Positions 47,063 to 55,434 of a stretch of DNA of 64,000 bases are shown one piece after another (within the stretch, counting starts at the first letter, position 1; every line of letters starts with the position of its first letter). The stretch lies in NCBI GenBank assembly GCA_035325705.1, contig DAOKZI010000001.1, positions 434,001 through 498,000 on the forward strand. The letters run 5' to 3'. The notes beneath the pieces were generated by a model. It saw nothing but the letters and a program-made list of their open reading frames with translations. It was not told where the DNA came from and searched no databases. This DNA is from Ga0077536 sp035325705. GTDB taxonomy: Bacteria; Pseudomonadota; Gammaproteobacteria; Ga0077536. Position numbers and translations under genes: made by a program.

Positions 47063-47072
47063 GGAGGCCTCC

Positions 47073-47228
47073 ATGCAGGACAAGATCAAGCTCGTCTCCA
47101 GCGCCGGCACCGGCCACTTCTACACGACGACGAAGAACAAGCGGAACAACCCGGAGAAGCTCGAGCGCCTGAAGTACGATCCGGTCGTGCGCAAGCACGT
47201 GAAGTACACCGAGGGCAAGATCAAGTAA
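47073..47228 (+). CDS. rpmG: 50S ribosomal protein L33
   Basis: The 51-residue protein contains GTGHFYTTTKNKRN, LERLKYDPVVRKHV and a basic tail, typical of the Cys-free L33 type that does not bind zinc. GAGGAGG stands upstream of the ATG within the rpmB-rpmG spacer. A bidirectional terminator follows. Confidence 0.97.
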   Translation: MQDKIKLVSSAGTGHFYTTTKNKRNNPEKLERLKYDPVVRKHVKYTEGKIK

Positions 47229-47254
47229 GCCTTCCGCGTCCTTCGCGCCTGCAT

Positions 47255-47281
47255 GAAAAAGCCCGCATCGCGGGCTTTTTC
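47255..47281. terminator. Bidirectional rho-independent terminator
   Basis: GAAAAAGCCCGC (47255-47266) and GCGGGCTTTTTC (47270-47281) are perfectly complementary with a 3-nt loop. U-runs lie on both strands. It terminates rpmB-rpmG and the convergent desaturase gene. Confidence 0.93.
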
Positions 47282-47301
47282 GTTGATGCGGGACCGCGCG
47301 C

Positions 47302-48495
47302 TCAGGCCGGCAGCGGCGCCAGCCGATAGCCGCGCAGCCGCAGAGCGAATTCCTGCAGCGCCGCGATGCCGGTCTGCTCGGCCTGATGACACCAGTCCTG
47401 CAGGGCCTGCAGCAGCCGTTCCTGCGTCGCCTGGCGTTCGTTGAACAGCGCGGCGAGCCGGCGCTGAAAGTCGTAGACCGTCCGCAGCGTCGCGCTCAGC
47501 GCGAGGCCGCGCGAGAGCTGCGCGCGATCGTCCTCGCCGAGCAGCAGCTCGGTGCGGTAGATCAGCCGCTTCAGGGGTCGCAGCGACTCGCGCACCGCGT
47601 CGTCGGCGCGCGCGACTTCCGCGCGATGCACGGGGTGCACGACGCGTTTCGCATAGTCGGCGAGCACGTGCACGTGACTCGCGACGATCGTGCGCAGCGC
47701 ATCGAGATCGAGCGCGGGCCGCGGCGCATCGACGACCGGCGCGAGGGCGACCTTCTTCACCTCGGCGAGGCCGCAGCGCTCGAGCAAGCGGATGTAGACC
47801 CAGCCGAGATCGAACTCCCAGGGCCGCATCGCGAACTTCGCCGAGCTCGCGAAGGCGTGGTGATTGTTGTGCAGCTCCTCACCACCGATCAGAACCCCCC
47901 AGGGCGTGATGTTGGTGGAGGTGTCGCGCGTCTCGAAGTTGCGGTAGCCCGCCCAGTGCCCGAGGCCGTTGATCACACCGGCGGCGAAGATCGGAATCCA
48001 CAGCATCTGCACCGCCCACATCGTCAGGCCCAGCGGCCCGAACAGCAGCACGGCCACAATCAGCATGATCGACACGCCCAGCGCGTCGTGACGGCCGTAG
48101 ACCTTGCGCTCGAGCCAGTCGTTCGGCGTGCCGTGCGCGTACTTCGCGAGGGTTTCCGGATTGCGCGCTTCGGCGCGGTAGAGCTCGGCGCCTTCGAGCA
48201 AGACTTTCTTCAGGCCGTGGATCTGCGGGCTGTGCGGATCGCCCGGCTGCTCGACGAAGGCGTGATGCTTGCGATGGACCGCGGTCCAGCCGGCCGTCGA
48301 CATGCCGGTCGTCAGCCACAGCCACAGCCGCAGCGCGTGGCTGACGAAGGGATGGAGATGCAGCGCGCGATGCGCCTGGCAGCGGTGCAGGTAGACCGTC
48401 ACACCGATGATCGTCAGGTGCGTGGAGGCCAGCGTGACGAGCACGCAGCCCCACCATGGAAGTGCGGCGTAGCCGTCAAAAGTGAGCACATTCAT
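47302..48495 (-). CDS. Acyl-CoA/acyl-lipid delta-9-type fatty-acid desaturase
   Basis: This membrane di-iron desaturase introduces a double bond into acyl chains. The three His boxes are HRCQAH, HRKHH and HNNHH, with four hydrophobic stretches around them. The C-terminal 130 residues form a helical extension (ALRTVYDFQRRLAALF, then LQALQDWCHQAEQTGI) found in many gammaproteobacterial DesA-like enzymes. The start at 48495 (MNVLTFDG) gives 397 residues; Mets at 48555 and 48531 are alternatives. It follows the hydantoinase gene on the same strand. Confidence 0.9.
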   Translation of the reverse strand: MNVLTFDGYAALPWWGCVLVTLASTHLTIIGVTVYLHRCQAHRALHLHPFVSHALRLWLWLTTGMSTAGWTAVHRKHHAFVEQPGDPHSPQIHGLKKVLLEGAELYRAEARNPETLAKYAHGTPNDWLERKVYGRHDALGVSIMLIVAVLLFGPLGLTMWAVQMLWIPIFAAGVINGLGHWAGYRNFETRDTSTNITPWGVLIGGEELHNNHHAFASSAKFAMRPWEFDLGWVYIRLLERCGLAEVKKVALAPVVDAPRPALDLDALRTIVASHVHVLADYAKRVVHPVHRAEVARADDAVRESLRPLKRLIYRTELLLGEDDRAQLSRGLALSATLRTVYDFQRRLAALFNERQATQERLLQALQDWCHQAEQTGIAALQEFALRLRGYRLAPLPA

Positions 48496-48566
48496 TGACT
48501 TGAAAGTACCTTCCTGAAAGTGGCCGTGCATCTTCGCCGAATCGGCGCGGGGCACGCAATCCGCGT

Positions 48567-50543
48567 TCAGAGGACGCGCGAGAGGCGCAGATGCGCGCCC
48601 TCGTCAATGCGCAGCGTCCAGCCGGGCGCGACCCAGGTGGTGCCCGTCGCATCCGTCACGATCAAAGGGCCGGGCAGCGTGCGCGCCGCGGGCAAGGCCG
48701 CGCGCGACCACAGCGCCACCGGGCCGATCCCGTGCACTACGGTCATACTCGGGCCTGCGTCCGTCCGCGCCGCCCGGCGCGGCAGCAGCAGCGGCGGCGG
48801 CGCGGCCTGCAGCCGCACGCGCAGCGCGACGAGCTGCACCGGCGCCGCGAGCCGGTGACCGTAACGCGCCGCATGCGCCGCGTGAAACGCCGCTTCCAGC
48901 TTATCGACGGGCTGCCACGGCAGATTGAGCGCCGTCGCCTGCCCTTCGTAGCACAGATCGACGCTGCACACCGCTCCGACGCCGTCGACCACGCCCTCGG
49001 CCGCCAGTTCCGCTCGACCCGCGGCCTCGAGCGCCGCATGGCGCGCGGCGAACGTGCTCGCCGTGATTCGATCCAGGCGGACGCGCAGGCTCGCGACGCA
49101 CTGGCGACCGGGACCGACCGCGAGCATGCCGAGCGCCGACAGCACCCCGGCCGCGGCGGGCACCAGGGCCTCGCGCATACCGAGACCCTCGGCAAGCTCG
49201 CAGACGTGCAGGCCGCCGGCGCCGCCGAAGGACAGCAGAATCGCTGCGCGCGGATCGCGCCCACGGGCGACCGACATCACGCGCAGCGCCTGATGCATGT
49301 GCTCGTTGGCGAGGTCGACGACGCCCTGCGCGACGGCCTCGACCGGGATGCCGAGGGCCGCGGCGAGCGGCGCATAGGCGCGCGCCGCGGCGCCGGCGTC
49401 GAGCCCCATCCGGCCGGCGAGCCGCGCGCTCGCGGGCAAGCGCCCGAGCAGCAGCTGCGCGTCGGTGACGGTCGGCAGGCGGCCGCCTAGGCCGTAGCAG
49501 GCCGGCCCCGGCCGCGCGCCGGCGGACTCGGGGCCGACGCGCAGCAGGCCGCCCTCGTCGAGGCGGGCGAGCGAGCCGCCGCCCGCGCCGATGGTGTGGA
49601 GATCGACCATGGCGACCCCGACCGGCCACGGCCCCACGCGGCCTTCAGCAGTCAGGACGGGCTCGCCGTCAACGAAAGCGACATCCGTGGACGTGCCACC
49701 CATATCGAAGGTGAGGACTCGCTTACAGCCGAGCTCGTCCGCGATCCGGCGCGCGCCCTGGACACCGCCGGCCGGGCCGGACAGCAGCAGGTTCACGGCG
49801 TGGCGCCCGGCCCAGCCGGGCGCGCAGGCGAGGCCGGCGCTCTGCATCACGGACAGGCGTGCCGGCGCGACCGCGCGCTCGAGGCGCGCCAGATAGCCCT
49901 GCATCAGCGGCCCGACGTAGGCGTTCAGCCAGGTCGCGATGCCGCGCTCGAACTCGCGGATCTCGGGCAGCACCTCGGCCGAGCAGCAGACGAACACCTC
50001 CGGCAGCGCGGCCGCCAGCCGCGCGGCGATGCGGCGCTCGTGGGCAGGATCGAGAAAGGAGAAGAGCAGGGTCACGGCCACCGCGGCCGGCGCCAGCGTC
50101 CGCAACTGCGCGAGCAGCGCCTCGAGATCGGCCTCGGTCAGCGGATCGAGGATGTCGCCGCGCGCGTCCAGCCGCCCGCCGGTTTCGAGGCACAGCTCGG
50201 CCGGCACCGGCGGCGGTGTCGAGACCGGCTGCAGCTCGTAGAGCTCGGCCCGCGCCTGGCGACCGATCGTCAGCAGATCGGCGAAGCCGCGGTTGGTGAC
50301 GAAGGCCGTGCGCGCGCCCTTGCCTTCGAGCACGGCATTGGTCGCGACCGTCGAACCGTGCACGATGACGAGCGGCGCGCCGGCGCGATCGGGCTGGAGG
50401 CCGAGCGCCGCGATGCCGGCGAGGATCGCGCGTTCGGGCGCCTCCGGCGTCGACAGCTCCTTGTGCACGCGCAGGCCCCGCCCGTCGAGCGCGACGAAGT
50501 CGGTGAAAGTGCCACCGGTGTCGATGCCGAGATAGGTGATCAT
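48567..50543 (-). CDS. Hydantoinase/oxoprolinase A-type protein (HyuA family)
   Basis: The 658-residue protein has the sugar-kinase/actin fold: N-terminal YLGIDTGGTFTDFVAL, VHGSTVATNAVLEGKG, DMGGTSTDVAFVDG and the IGAGGGSLARLD loop. HyuA proteins use ATP to open hydantoin or oxoproline rings, normally with a HyuB partner. No HyuB is adjacent; the neighbours are a desaturase and a divergent ABC operon. The substrate is unknown. Distant HyuA relatives include acetone carboxylase subunits. Confidence 0.9.
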   Translation of the reverse strand: MITYLGIDTGGTFTDFVALDGRGLRVHKELSTPEAPERAILAGIAALGLQPDRAGAPLVIVHGSTVATNAVLEGKGARTAFVTNRGFADLLTIGRQARAELYELQPVSTPPPVPAELCLETGGRLDARGDILDPLTEADLEALLAQLRTLAPAAVAVTLLFSFLDPAHERRIAARLAAALPEVFVCCSAEVLPEIREFERGIATWLNAYVGPLMQGYLARLERAVAPARLSVMQSAGLACAPGWAGRHAVNLLLSGPAGGVQGARRIADELGCKRVLTFDMGGTSTDVAFVDGEPVLTAEGRVGPWPVGVAMVDLHTIGAGGGSLARLDEGGLLRVGPESAGARPGPACYGLGGRLPTVTDAQLLLGRLPASARLAGRMGLDAGAAARAYAPLAAALGIPVEAVAQGVVDLANEHMHQALRVMSVARGRDPRAAILLSFGGAGGLHVCELAEGLGMREALVPAAAGVLSALGMLAVGPGRQCVASLRVRLDRITASTFAARHAALEAAGRAELAAEGVVDGVGAVCSVDLCYEGQATALNLPWQPVDKLEAAFHAAHAARYGHRLAAPVQLVALRVRLQAAPPPLLLPRRAARTDAGPSMTVVHGIGPVALWSRAALPAARTLPGPLIVTDATGTTWVAPGWTLRIDEGAHLRLSRVL

Positions 50544-50602
50544 GCCGGAATGAATGCGCTTGCCTTGGCAGCCTGCGACGCCTTGCGAATAATACCGCGC
50601 GC

Positions 50603-51523
50603 ATGACCGAGGACTGCTTGCTGGTCGCCCGTGGGCTCACGCGGCGCTACGGACCGCGTGCCGCGCTGGTCGGGCTCGATCTCGCGCTCGCGCGCGGCGA
50701 CTGCCTGGGCCTGCTCGGGCTGAACGGGGCCGGCAAGTCGACGACGCTGAAGATCCTGACCGGCGTGCTCGCGCCGCATGCGGGCACCGTCGCGATCGGC
50801 GGTCACGATCTCGCGCGCACCCCGCTCGCCGCGAAGCGCCTGCTCGGCTACCTGCCGGACGTGCCGCCGCTGTTCCCCGACGCCCGCGTCGACGAATACC
50901 TCGCGCTCTGCGCGCGTCTGCGCGAAGTGCGCGAGGTCGAGGCGGCCGTCGGCCGCGCGAAGGCGCGCTGCGGGCTCGCCGACGTCGGCCAGCGGCTGAT
51001 CCGCAACCTGTCCAAGGGCTACCAGCAGCGCGTCGGCCTCGCGCAGGCGATCGTCCACGAGCCGGCGCTGCTGGTGCTCGACGAACCGACCGTCGGCCTC
51101 GATCCCGTGCAGATCCGCGACGTGCGCCTGCTCGTCGCCGCCCTCGCGCGCGAGCACGCGGTGATCCTCTCGACGCATCTCCTCGCCGAAGTCCAGCAGA
51201 TCTGCACGCGCGTCGCGGTGCTGCACGAAGGCCGGCTCGTGCACGAAGGCCCGCTGGCCGGCGACGCCTGCTGGCTGCGCCTGCGCCTGCGCGCCGCGAC
51301 GCAGCTCGGGCGCCTGCAAGCGATACCCGGCGTGCAGCAGGTGCAGCCGGCCGACGACGGCGCGTGGCTGCTGCGCGTCGCGACGCCGGCCGCGGCCGAG
51401 CACGTCGCAGCCGCCGTGACCAAGGAAAATCTGGGCCTGCTCGAACTGCGCGTCGCCGACAGCGCGCTCGAGCAGACCTTCCTCGCGCTCACCGTCGGCC
51501 ATCGCGCGCAGGCCGGCGCATGA
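50603..51523 (+). CDS. ABC transporter ATP-binding protein (GldA-like)
   Basis: The 306-residue ATPase has Walker A GLNGAGKSTTLK near residue 43 and signature LSKGYQQRVGLAQAI. Walker B is LLVLDEPTVGLDP, followed by the switch ILSTHLLAEVQ. A C-terminal domain of about 80 residues follows. Together with the next two genes it forms a gld-type ABC-2 exporter. It overlaps the permease as ATGA. The substrate is unknown. Confidence 0.9.
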   Translation: MTEDCLLVARGLTRRYGPRAALVGLDLALARGDCLGLLGLNGAGKSTTLKILTGVLAPHAGTVAIGGHDLARTPLAAKRLLGYLPDVPPLFPDARVDEYLALCARLREVREVEAAVGRAKARCGLADVGQRLIRNLSKGYQQRVGLAQAIVHEPALLVLDEPTVGLDPVQIRDVRLLVAALAREHAVILSTHLLAEVQQICTRVAVLHEGRLVHEGPLAGDACWLRLRLRAATQLGRLQAIPGVQQVQPADDGAWLLRVATPAAAEHVAAAVTKENLGLLELRVADSALEQTFLALTVGHRAQAGA

Positions 51524-52269
51524 TCGACGCCGTCGTCCGTCGCGAAGTGACGAGCCTGTTCCGCGCGCCGTTCGCGTGGGCCGTGCTCGCCGGCCTGCAG
51601 TTCGTGCTCGCTTACCAGTTCCTCGCGCAGCTCGACATCTTCGACGAGCTGCAGCCGCGGCTCGCGCGCCTCGCCGCGCCGCCCGGCGTGACGCAGCTCG
51701 TCGTGCAGCCGCTGCTCGTGACGGTCGCGATGCTGCTGCTGTTCATCGTGCCGGCGTTGACGATGCAGTCGCTCGCCGGGGAACGGCGCGCCGGCACGCT
51801 CGCGCTGTGGTACAGCTCGCCGATCGCGCTGCGCACGCTGGTCGGCGGCAAGTTCATCGGCGTGCTGTGCCTGCTCGCCGTGCCGTGGGCGAGCACGGCG
51901 CTGATGCCGTTCACGCTCGCCTGGGGCACGGCGCTGGATTTCGGCACGCTGGCGGCGGGGCTGCTCGGGCTCGCGCTGCTGATGATGGCAGCGGCGGCGA
52001 TCGGCCTCTTCTTCTCGGCCTTGACGAGTCAGCCGACGCTCGCCGCGCTCGGCGGCTTCGCCTGCCTGATGTTCCTGTGGATGTGCGACTGGTCCGGCCG
52101 CCTCGACGGCGAGCCGACGCTGTTCACGCAGCTGTCGATGATGAACCACTTCCAGAACTTCGTGCGCGGCTACGTCGACAGCGCCGATCTCGCGTACTTC
52201 CTGCTCGTGACCGTCGGCGCGCTGGCGCTGACCGTGTGGCGTCTCGATGGCGACCGGCGCGCGCTCTGA
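51520..52269 (+). CDS. ABC-2 type permease (GldF-like)
   Basis: The 249-residue protein has six hydrophobic segments and a DIFDELQPRLARLAAPPGVTQLVVQPLL extracytoplasmic loop. The ABC-2 motif MQSLAGERRAGTLALWYSSPI is present. A region near WMCDWSGRLDGEPTLFTQLSMMNHFQNFVRG is typical of GldF relatives. It is coupled to the ATPase gene upstream and the GldG-like gene downstream, which it overlaps by 23 nt. Confidence 0.9.
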   Translation: MIDAVVRREVTSLFRAPFAWAVLAGLQFVLAYQFLAQLDIFDELQPRLARLAAPPGVTQLVVQPLLVTVAMLLLFIVPALTMQSLAGERRAGTLALWYSSPIALRTLVGGKFIGVLCLLAVPWASTALMPFTLAWGTALDFGTLAAGLLGLALLMMAAAAIGLFFSALTSQPTLAALGGFACLMFLWMCDWSGRLDGEPTLFTQLSMMNHFQNFVRGYVDSADLAYFLLVTVGALALTVWRLDGDRRAL

Positions 52270-53596
52270 CGTGCGCGGCCTGTGGCGCCGGCGCCTGGGC
52301 TATGCGGGCACGGGCCTCGCGATCCTCGTCGTCACGGGCTGGCTGCTCGCGCTCGCGGTCGAACACCGGCGCGGTGCCGACTGGAGCTCGACGCAGCGGC
52401 ACACGCTGACGGCGGCGAGCCGCGAGGCGCTGAAGGCAATCGCGGGGCCGATCGAGGTCACGGTCTATCTGCCGCAACAGCACGGCGGGCGCGAGCGCGC
52501 GCAGGAGCTCGTCGCCCGCTACCAGCGCGTGCGCGAGGACATCCGGCTGCGCTTCGTCGCGCCGGCCGACGCGGTCGAGACGATGCGCGCGGAGAATCTG
52601 CGCGAAGGCGAGATGGCCATCGCGATCCCCGGCGAGCACGGCGAGCGCCGCGAGCTCATCCAGGCCTACACCGAGCGCGAGTTCACGAACGCGCTCGCGC
52701 GTCTCGCGCGGGCCGATGAACAGTGGATCGTGTTCGTCACGGGTCACGGCGAGCGCAGTCCCGCGCGGGCAGCGAACTTCGATCTCTCGGACTGGGCGAA
52801 GGTGCTCGGCAAGCGCGGCCTGAAGGTGCAGGAGCTCAATCTCGCCGCGCAGGGCGTGGTGCCGGACAACACGCGCCTGCTGGTGCTCGCGAGCCCGCAG
52901 CTCGATCTGCTGCCCGGGGAAGTCGCCGCGATCGAAGCCTGGCTCGGTCGCGGCGGCGCGCTGCTGTGGCTGATGGAGCCCGCCCTGCCGCCGAGCCTCG
53001 CGCCGCTGGCGCGGACGCTGGGCATCACGCCGCTGCCGGCGACGATCGTCGATCCCGCGACGACGCGCCTCGGCATCGACAATGCGGCGGTCGCGGTCGT
53101 CACGGCCTACGACGAGACGCCGGCCGTCGCGGGTTTCTCTGCGACGGTGCTGCTGCCCTATGCCGTGCCGCTCGAGGCCGCGGACGACGCCGGCTGGCAG
53201 GCCGCGCGGCTGTTCGCGAGCGGCGCCGAGGCCTGGGGCGAGACGGGTACGCTCGCGGGATCCGTCGCGCGCGACGATACCGATCGCGCCGGTCCGCTGT
53301 CGCTCGCTTACGCGTTGACGCGCAAGATGCAGCGCGTGATCGTGATCGGTGACGGCGACTTCCTGTCCAACACCTGGCTCGGCAACGGCGGCAACCGCGA
53401 TCTCGGCGTGCGCCTCGTCGAATGGTTGACGCACAACGACGCACTGGTGGACGTCGCATCGACGCCGGCGCCGGATACCGTGCTGAGGCTCGCGCGCTGG
53501 CAGACGATGGTGATCGCCTTCGGCTTCCTGTTCGTGCTGCCGCTCGCCTTCGCGGCGAACGGCCTGTGGCTGTGGTGGCGAAGGCGCACGGCGTGA
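52247..53596 (+). CDS. GldG-like auxiliary ABC protein (IFT52/Gldg domain)
   Basis: The 449-residue protein has an N-terminal membrane helix (about 16-40) and the family motif DWSSTQRHTLTAASREALKAI. VTVYLPQQHGG leads into a large exposed domain with VFVTGHGERSPARAANFDLS. A C-terminal membrane anchor (VIAFGFLFVLPLAFAANGLWLWW) ends it. In Bacteroidetes GldAFG supports gliding, but elsewhere it is an uncharacterised ABC export system. The DUF4340 protein that usually closes this operon is absent; mutM follows 12 nt later. Confidence 0.88.
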   Translation: MATGARSDVRGLWRRRLGYAGTGLAILVVTGWLLALAVEHRRGADWSSTQRHTLTAASREALKAIAGPIEVTVYLPQQHGGRERAQELVARYQRVREDIRLRFVAPADAVETMRAENLREGEMAIAIPGEHGERRELIQAYTEREFTNALARLARADEQWIVFVTGHGERSPARAANFDLSDWAKVLGKRGLKVQELNLAAQGVVPDNTRLLVLASPQLDLLPGEVAAIEAWLGRGGALLWLMEPALPPSLAPLARTLGITPLPATIVDPATTRLGIDNAAVAVVTAYDETPAVAGFSATVLLPYAVPLEAADDAGWQAARLFASGAEAWGETGTLAGSVARDDTDRAGPLSLAYALTRKMQRVIVIGDGDFLSNTWLGNGGNRDLGVRLVEWLTHNDALVDVASTPAPDTVLRLARWQTMVIAFGFLFVLPLAFAANGLWLWWRRRTA

Positions 53597-53608
53597 GGAA
53601 GGAGATCG

Positions 53609-54427
53609 ATGCCTGAGCTGCCCGAAGTCGAAACCACGCGCCGCGGCGTCGCGCCGCACGTGACGGGTGCGCAAGTCTCCGCGGCGATCGTGCGCGACCA
53701 TCGCATGCGCCAGCCGGTGCCCGTCGATCTCGATGCGCTGCTGCGCGGACAGAGATTGCGCGAGGTGAGGCGCCGCGCGAAGTACCTGCTCTTCGACTTC
53801 GAGCGCGGCACGCTGATCGTGCATCTCGGCATGTCGGGCTCGCTGCGCGTGCTCGCACCGGCGGCGCCGCCGCAGCTCCACGATCACGTCGATCTCGTGT
53901 TCGACGACGCGGTGTGCCTGCGCCTGCGCGATCCGCGGCGTTTCGGTCTCGTGCTGTGGTGGGCGGGCGACCCCGTCACGCATCCGCTGCTCGCGGCGCT
54001 CGGGCCTGAGCCCTGGGATCCGCGCTTCAATGCGGACTACCTGAGCGAGCTCGCGCAGTCGCGTCCGGGGGCGGTGAAGAACTTCGTGATGGACGGCCAC
54101 GTGGTCGTCGGCGTCGGCAACATCTATGCGAGCGAGTCGCTGCATCGCGCCGGCATCCACCCGACGCGCCCGGCGCGCCGCGTGAGTCACGCGCGCTACG
54201 GCCTGCTCGTCGAAGCGGTGCGCGAGGTGCTCGAGGCCGCGATCGGCCACGGCGGCACGACCCTGCGCGACTTCACGCGCGACGACGGCAAGCCGGGTTA
54301 TTTCCGCAACGAGCTGCGCGTCTACGATCGCGCCGGCCAGCGCTGCCTGCGCTGCGGCGAAGGCGAAATCCGGCAAAAGGTGATCGGCCAGCGCATGAGC
54401 TATTTCTGCCCGGCCTGCCAGCGCTGA
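53609..54427 (+). CDS. mutM: Formamidopyrimidine-DNA glycosylase
   Basis: MutM removes 8-oxoguanine and formamidopyrimidines. The N-terminal MPELPEVETTRRGV supplies the catalytic Pro2 and Glu3, and the beta-elimination Lys lies in RRAKYLLFDF. The H2TH helix has VGVGNIYASESLHRAGI. The C-terminal zinc finger is CLRCGEGEIRQKVIG ending CPACQR. The 272-residue length is normal. Its close spacing to the exporter operon may be read-through. Confidence 0.97.
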   Translation: MPELPEVETTRRGVAPHVTGAQVSAAIVRDHRMRQPVPVDLDALLRGQRLREVRRRAKYLLFDFERGTLIVHLGMSGSLRVLAPAAPPQLHDHVDLVFDDAVCLRLRDPRRFGLVLWWAGDPVTHPLLAALGPEPWDPRFNADYLSELAQSRPGAVKNFVMDGHVVVGVGNIYASESLHRAGIHPTRPARRVSHARYGLLVEAVREVLEAAIGHGGTTLRDFTRDDGKPGYFRNELRVYDRAGQRCLRCGEGEIRQKVIGQRMSYFCPACQR

Positions 54428-54453
54428 GCGCAGCTCGCGGATTGCGCGCTGCT

Positions 54454-54490
54454 TTTTGCCACCGAGAACACAGAGGCGAAAGAGATTTGG
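54454..54490. repeat. Family 1 solitary left arm
   Basis: TTTTTGCCACCGAGAACAC continues to CAGAGGCGAAAGAG. No matching inverse arm is nearer than the complete copy starting at 54666, so this is a half-element or the outer arm of a disrupted copy. The gap 54428-54885 contains only repeat sequence of all three families. Confidence 0.7.
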
Positions 54491-54501
54491 TGGCCAGTCT
54501 T

Positions 54502-54541
54502 CGTAGCCCGGATGAGCGTAGCGAATCCGGGATTCGGCGTG
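54502..54541. repeat. Family 3 palindrome, compact form
   Basis: TTCGTAGCCCGGATGAGCG leads into AATCCGGGATTCGGCG. It carries one family 3 arm with a slightly different centre (GGATGAGCGTAGCGAATCC is itself partly self-complementary). Confidence 0.7.
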
Positions 54542-54631
54542 CCTGATTCGCCAAGTCCTTCGGTTGTGCGCGCAATTCACGGCGCCGAAGTTTCTCGCAC
54601 GCATGCGCGCCGCGAAGTACCGCGCGTGTGC

Positions 54632-54664
54632 GATGTTGGGCTTGCTTCGTCAGCCCAACCTACA
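54632..54664. repeat. Family 2 solitary arm
   Basis: GTTGGGCTTGCTTCGTCAG continues to CCCAACCTACAAG, one right-hand family 2 arm with no complete partner upstream in this gap. It directly abuts the next family 1 copy. Confidence 0.75.
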
Positions 54665-54665
54665 A

Positions 54666-54811
54666 GCTTTTTGCCACAGAGAACACCGAGAACACAGAGA
54701 AAAGAATTGGCATGTAGTGTCCGCAACGCGGTCGCCAATGTCGGCGAGATCGTCGCCGCGGCTCAGCCCACTCTCCATTCCTCGGTGTTCTCGGTGTTCT
54801 CTGTGGCAATA
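54666..54811. repeat. Family 1 inverted repeat (TTGCC type)
   Basis: The left arm at 54666-54708 reads TTTTTGCCACAGAGAACACC, another unit, then CAGAGAAAAGAATTGG. The inverse arm at 54770-54811 reads CTCGGTGTTCTCGGTG onward to CTCTGTGGCAATAG. Its outer edge (GCCACAGAGAACACCGAG) is the closest match in the window to the upstream arm of the GxxExxY-bearing element. Confidence 0.88.
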
Positions 54812-54828
54812 GCGGGCTGTCCAGTGCC

Positions 54829-54867
54829 ACCCGCCCGGAATCCGCTGCGCTTCTTCCGGGCTACCGC
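54829..54867. repeat. Family 3 arm
   Basis: CGCCCGGAATCCGCTGCG continues to CTTCCGGGCTACCG, an arm-like remnant of family 3 next to the stop of the NTF2-like gene. Confidence 0.6.
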
Positions 54868-54885
54868 GAGGGTCGACGACCGAGC

Positions 54886-55326
54886 TCAGCCGGCGCGATC
54901 CTCCTGCATGCGCATCGCGACTTTCAGGTGCTTGTACTTCCATTCGCCGTTGATCTTCACGTACTCGTCGTCGTAGCGCAGCGCGAACCACTGCTTCTTG
55001 CCGGTGTCGGTGAAGTTCCACGGCCCCATGATGTACCAGACGCCGGTCGCGCGATTGCCGTCGACGGTGATCAGCGGGTTCATCATGTTGTGCTGTGAGA
55101 AGCTGAACATCTTCTGGAAATTGCGGAACAGCTCGCGGATTGCCGCATGGCCGACGGCCTTGCCGAAGTCCGGACTCTCCCAGATCCCGTCCTCCGCGAA
55201 CACGCTCGCGATGTTGTCCGGGTTGTGCATGTCGTCGCAGATGTGCGAGTAGCGGATCTTGAGCTGCTTGATCGCTTCGATGTCTTCGAGGCGCGTGATG
55301 CGCTTTTCGAGCTCGGTCATGTCCAT
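54886..55326 (-). CDS. NTF2/SnoaL-like protein
   Basis: The 146-residue protein has an N-terminal helix (MTELEKRITRLEDIEAIKQLKIRY), a cone-shaped NTF2 fold signature (VFAEDGIWESPDFG, HAAIRELF) and beta strands such as ATGVWYIMGPWNF. The start at 55326 follows GAGGAG by 7 nt. Similar proteins include SnoaL-type cyclases and dehydratase-like or ligand-binding proteins. No catalytic assignment is possible. It is monocistronic, with repeats downstream. Confidence 0.85.
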   Translation of the reverse strand: MDMTELEKRITRLEDIEAIKQLKIRYSHICDDMHNPDNIASVFAEDGIWESPDFGKAVGHAAIRELFRNFQKMFSFSQHNMMNPLITVDGNRATGVWYIMGPWNFTDTGKKQWFALRYDDEYVKINGEWKYKHLKVAMRMQEDRAG

Positions 55327-55434
55327 GCGGATCTCCTCTTCTGCATGCGGCGGTGATGATCGGGCGCTACGTCCCGTCGGCAAGCGGATTGTAGCCGGGT
55401 CCAGGGCGCCGTCGACCGCCCGGGTGAAACGCGC

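Noticed and set aside
47302..47700. Transposase remnant fused to the desaturase C-terminus
   Set aside because: The helical C-terminal region looked transposase-like at first sight, but it is a common extension of gammaproteobacterial DesA-like desaturases. No inverted repeats flank it.
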